DNA from: Elysia chlorotica | Taxonomy: Eukaryota > Mollusca > Gastropoda > Plakobranchidae | Direction: 5' to 3' | Length of the DNA stretch: 64,000 nt | NCBI GenBank assembly: GCA_003991915.1 | Contig: RQTK01001094.1 | Location: forward strand, 1 to 64,000 | Shown: piece by piece, positions 60,882 to 64,000 of the stretch | How the letters are laid out: every line of letters begins with the position of its first letter | How positions within the stretch are numbered: position 1 is the stretch's first letter | The notes under the pieces: generated by a model | What the model saw: only the letters and a program-made list of their open reading frames with translations | The model's database searches: none | Told to the model about the DNA's origin: nothing | Position numbers and translations under genes: made by a program

Positions 60882-61484
60882 CTGGCAACAGAAGGAAAGG
60901 GGGTGGGTGGGAAGGGGATGAGTCTATACGCACTAATAGTGTTTCTAAATTTACCTAGATATCTCATAACATTTCTGTCTAAATATGGTTAAAAATGCTA
61001 CCTATCGCAATTATTTTACGGAAGACAGAGTAAATTTATAACCTTTTTTAGACGCAGGAAATGTTAAATTAGGAGCCAGTTTAGCTTGGACCAAAGAACT
61101 TGATTTGAAAAAAAAACAACTCTCAAATATAGTGAGTATAGCATGATTTGGCCAAAAAAAACTAGATCTAGATTTAGATCTATTATATGTACTGCATACA
61201 TAGTAAAATTAGGACAGATCTAGATAATTAGAGGGGGAAACATTTTAGTCCGTGGACACTTTACATTTAAGACATAATAAGTTGTTATATAGATCTAGAT
61301 TAGATCTAGATAGGATATAGACTACAGAAACTAACTCTAGCACAGATTGAAATTTAGAGTATCAGTTCTAGATCTAGATCTAGATCTTACATCTGTGACA
61401 CCACTTCTCGAAATTTTCGTGATCATAGGCCTAGATTTCTAATTCATTTGTAAGATTTTCGTCAGCAAATCGTCGGTTACTTAC

Positions 61485-61535
61485 ATCGAGGCGACCAAGG
61501 TGTTCAACGCCGAGTAGACGAAGGAAAGATATATG
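61485..61535 (-). promoter_or_regulatory. Candidate first (non-coding) exon of the SNAPC1 transcript
   Basis: 'ctttccttcgtctactcggc' then 'cctcgat|gtaagtaacc' is a locally GC-richer stretch with a perfect gtaagt donor on the minus strand. The start of transcription may be at the pyrimidine-rich CTTTCC. The right-hand boundary is not fixed. Confidence 0.4.
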
Positions 61536-62465
61536 TACATTTAGACATTAATCAGCGTCAAACACGCACACAATTCGGATTAGATGTAATATCATCTAGT
61601 TCTTAACAATGTAGATTATTTTCATTTAATAAAAATTAATAAACTTGGAACAAAAAACTAGGCGATCCAAAAAAGTTCAATGGAAAGTTTGGCTAAAGCA
61701 AAAGCGAAAGCGGTGATATTCTTGAAATGAATTAGTACGTATGTATAGGTCTGCTATATTTCGGTCCAAAAAAAAAAAAGTACGGGAAAGCAATCTAAAA
61801 TCTTTGATTGGTAGAGATTATCTAGATCTCTCTAGAATCTAGGTCTAGTAATATAGAATTTTTTTCTGTCGAAAACCTACTTTAGATATGAATAATAGCC
61901 AGACATCTAAAATTAACTGTGGACTCTATTGTCTAAAATCATGATATCTTGACATAAACATCAAATCAACGTAGCCGTAGGCCTAGATCTAGAATCTAGA
62001 TTCTATATCAACACCAGAAAGGTACATGATCTAAGGAACATTTATTCTTTTGAAAGGTTTCTAAGCTGGATTTTAGATTCTGCAGATTTAGATTATAAAT
62101 AAATGGTGATTGTTTAAACAGCGTCCTACCATGAACATGGCCGCACAGGCTAGCAATTCAGGCTTTAGCTGGAAACACTGGGTAATATAGACTAGATATA
62201 GACTAGATGCTTGCAGGAAGATTGTCACAGAGTGGTGTGCTGACAGGAACACTGTAAGATAGAAGACACATTCAGGCAGCCCTGAGAAGTCTTGGTCATA
62301 CTCCTTGATAGTCAGAAACAGCATGGAACTGTGGAACATGGGCTGTTTCTAGAACAACGGTGGTAGACTATGAATGCAAAGCTTAAATGTTGACTTTTTT
62401 ATAAGGATTTCCAAAAAAGACCAATGTTAAAAATTTTGGTATAATTGTATACGCCTGTAAACTGT

Positions 62466-62560
62466 TACTCGTGACGTAACGTTAGCGTCCAACTATGTTT
62501 AGCCAATGGCGCCAAGCGTCTCATGAGACAGTCAGTCACTAGTGTGTAATCCGTAGGGCC
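62466..62560 (+). promoter_or_regulatory. Candidate promoter (CRE-like and CCAAT boxes)
   Basis: TGACGTAA at 62472-62479 (half-perfect CRE/ATF site) and CCAAT at 62503-62507, in a locally GC-richer, CpG-containing stretch 1.1 kb upstream of the BTB exon. The BTB-Kelch gene is the natural target; the strand is inferred from CCAAT orientation. Confidence 0.4.
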
Positions 62561-63679
62561 TAGTAACCAGTCACTCAGTCATACACCAGGAAAGCAAGCA
62601 CTGTATACCAATCAACTGTGAATACTACAGAAATTCCAGGACATGCACCACCTCTATCTCTCTATCCTCTTCTATACTTTTATTTTTTTATCAAATAAAT
62701 TATGTGCTCTAGTCCTAGGACCATTATATGTCTTAAAAACAAAATAAATGTATGCCCTAGTAGGCCTACTTAATGTCAAGTACATACACTCACTTTTTAC
62801 AATAATTAGAGCTATATAAAATAAAACGTAGTTCACCACATCTAAAGCTAAATATTGATGGAATGCTCAAAATTATATTTATAAGTACACCATACAGGGT
62901 TTCAAGAAACTGTACATAAACTACACAAAGGTTGATGAACAATCTAATTGAAATCTAGTTATTACTGGGTTCTTGAAACATCCACTTTCCGTCTTTTTTT
63001 TTAATTGCGAGGTTCAAGGGGGATTTTTTATTATGTTATAAATACATAAATGTGATTTTAGCCTACATAGTTAGAAGGTTCCTGAGCAATGTTTTGATAT
63101 AATGTAAAAAAAAATGAGGTCTCAACTAAAGAACACTTTTTTCAGCATAAAAGACATCATGTTGATGAAATTGAACCTTTCTGACTCGGAAACATACTGA
63201 ATGCACCCCATTCACATTTTGTTCTATCCTACTTACAGTTTTTAAAATCTCAACTTCCAACTCAAATTCACAACATTTCTGTTTATATCCAATTGTGTTT
63301 ATACACTACTTGTCTTATCGTGTAAGCACTTGCAGTCCTTGGCAGTGATGTAGGAGGTAAAGTGAAAGAAATTCACCCTTTTATTCTAGCTAATCTTACT
63401 CCTCCCAAAAGATGCGGATGTGTTTTGAAAAACAAACAAAAAACAGAATGAAATCAAAGACTGGCATATAGAGGGATATCAAGATAATTTGTCAGTTCAT
63501 TTTCTTACTTGTTAACATCAAGTGTGGTGCAGGGTCTTTTAATTATTTGCTGTGAATTTAACTTCCTTCTTAGGCCCTGCCGTTAAATGCTTATTGAGAC
63601 CCGATTTATGATCAAGTTTAAAGTTTTGTATTAATAAAAAAAAGAACACTTTTGTTTGTTTGCAGGAAACCAATTAGCT

Positions 63680-63849
63680 ATGGCTGTTGAATTATCAGCA
63701 TGTCAAATAAACATGCACCAGATGGAACTCCTGAAAGGCTTAAATCAACTTTTCTCTGAAAGTCTGCTATGTGATTTTACTATTCAAGCGGGAGAGAAGT
63801 GTGTTGATGTCCACAGATGTGTTTTGGCTGCCTGTAGTCCGTACTTTAA
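63680..63849 (+). CDS. BTB/POZ (Kelch-like) protein, first coding exon, continues right of window
   Basis: The acceptor tttgtttgcag at 63665 precedes GAAACCAATTAGCT and the ATG at 63680. The 56 codons read HQMELLKGLNQLFSESLLCD, FTIQAGEKCVDVHRCVLAAC and SPYF, then AA|gtaagt. This is the start of a BTB fold: family pattern LL..LN.L......CDV.(I/L)......F..H(R/K).VLAA.S.YF. Kelch-like BTB proteins are usually substrate adaptors of CUL3 ubiquitin ligases. Kelch repeats themselves are beyond the window, so a BTB protein of another class is possible. The exon starts with 14 nt of 5' UTR, implying an upstream leader exon. Confidence 0.85.
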
Positions 63850-64000
63850 GTAAGTTAAATGGTTATTTTGACATATGATGCCTCCTTAGTTAAATTTAAA
63901 TACATAGTTTAAAAACAAAATATAGTTTCAATATATAAAAAGTCAACCTAGTGATCACAGGATTATGCAAACCCAAATAATGAAATAGCGCTCCAATTTT
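63850..64000 (+). other. Start of intron after the BTB exon
   Basis: Donor gtaagt at 63850; nothing else seen to the window edge. Confidence 0.7.

Larger units (their letters stand above)
61000..63660. other. Intergenic region between SNAPC1 and the BTB-Kelch gene
   Basis: AT-rich with many 'agatctaga' motifs at 61140-61400 and 61820-62220 and the candidate first exon and promoter listed separately. A hydrophobic minus-strand frame at 62088-62339 has no recognisable family and crosses the 'tagatatagacta' repeat, so I do not call it a gene. Confidence 0.5.

Noticed and set aside
62088-62339. Hydrophobic 83-codon minus-strand frame, receptor-like at first sight
   Set aside because: No family motif could be confirmed, no convincing splice sites, and part of it is encoded by a 'tagatatagacta' repeat.

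Overview
This is eukaryotic, AT-rich, intron-rich DNA dense in microsatellites. The genes have metazoan architecture (GT-AG introns, 40-250 bp exons). The window also carries a tRNA-derived SINE family in many copies and non-LTR retrotransposon debris. The character of the repeats and proteins suggests a lophotrochozoan, most likely a gastropod mollusc. That is inference; no marker in the window fixes the species.

Layout. (1) Positions 1199-14605, plus strand: a complete polypeptide GalNAc-transferase (GALNT) that I assembled by eye into 11 coding exons. All phases agree and give 612 codons plus stop, with type II membrane anchor, GT-A catalytic domain (DSH and WGGEN motifs) and C-terminal ricin-type lectin domain. 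(2) 16704-20148, minus: the last two exons of an unrecognised protein whose 5' end probably lies in or beyond a run of N (20552-21545). An inverted, truncated but open copy of its last exon lies at 23185-23895. (3) 21546-38600: mostly gene-free, with LINE fragments, SINEs, minisatellites, hairpins and microsatellites. (4) 38625-41908, minus: a complete two-exon monocarboxylate-transporter-like gene (SLC16/MCT, 601 aa). (5) 42000-49100: repeats and the probable 3' UTR of the next gene. (6) 49121-60326, minus: SNAPC1 (SNAP43), 11 coding exons, about 1001 aa, with a very long C-terminal extension. Upstream lie two candidate leader exons carrying a 35-codon ORF that ends 18 nt before, and in frame with, the SNAPC1 start. 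(7) 63680 to the right edge, plus: first coding exon of a BTB/Kelch-like protein.

The genes look like unrelated housekeeping or regulatory neighbours: Golgi O-glycosylation, solute transport, snRNA-gene transcription and possibly ubiquitin-ligase adaptor. No shared pathway is evident. The most unusual signal is in the GALNT gene and, more weakly, in two others. Short tandem duplications repeatedly span exon/intron junctions: four extra partial copies of exon 4, three donors at exon 7, two copies of the exon 8 start, three copies of exon 9, and a minisatellite of about seven units carrying the exon 10 acceptor and first codons. In the exon 4 and exon 8 copies almost all differences are synonymous although the flanking introns have diverged. 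All exon coordinates are by-eye predictions from splice consensus, phase and homology remembered for the families; none was tested with transcripts.
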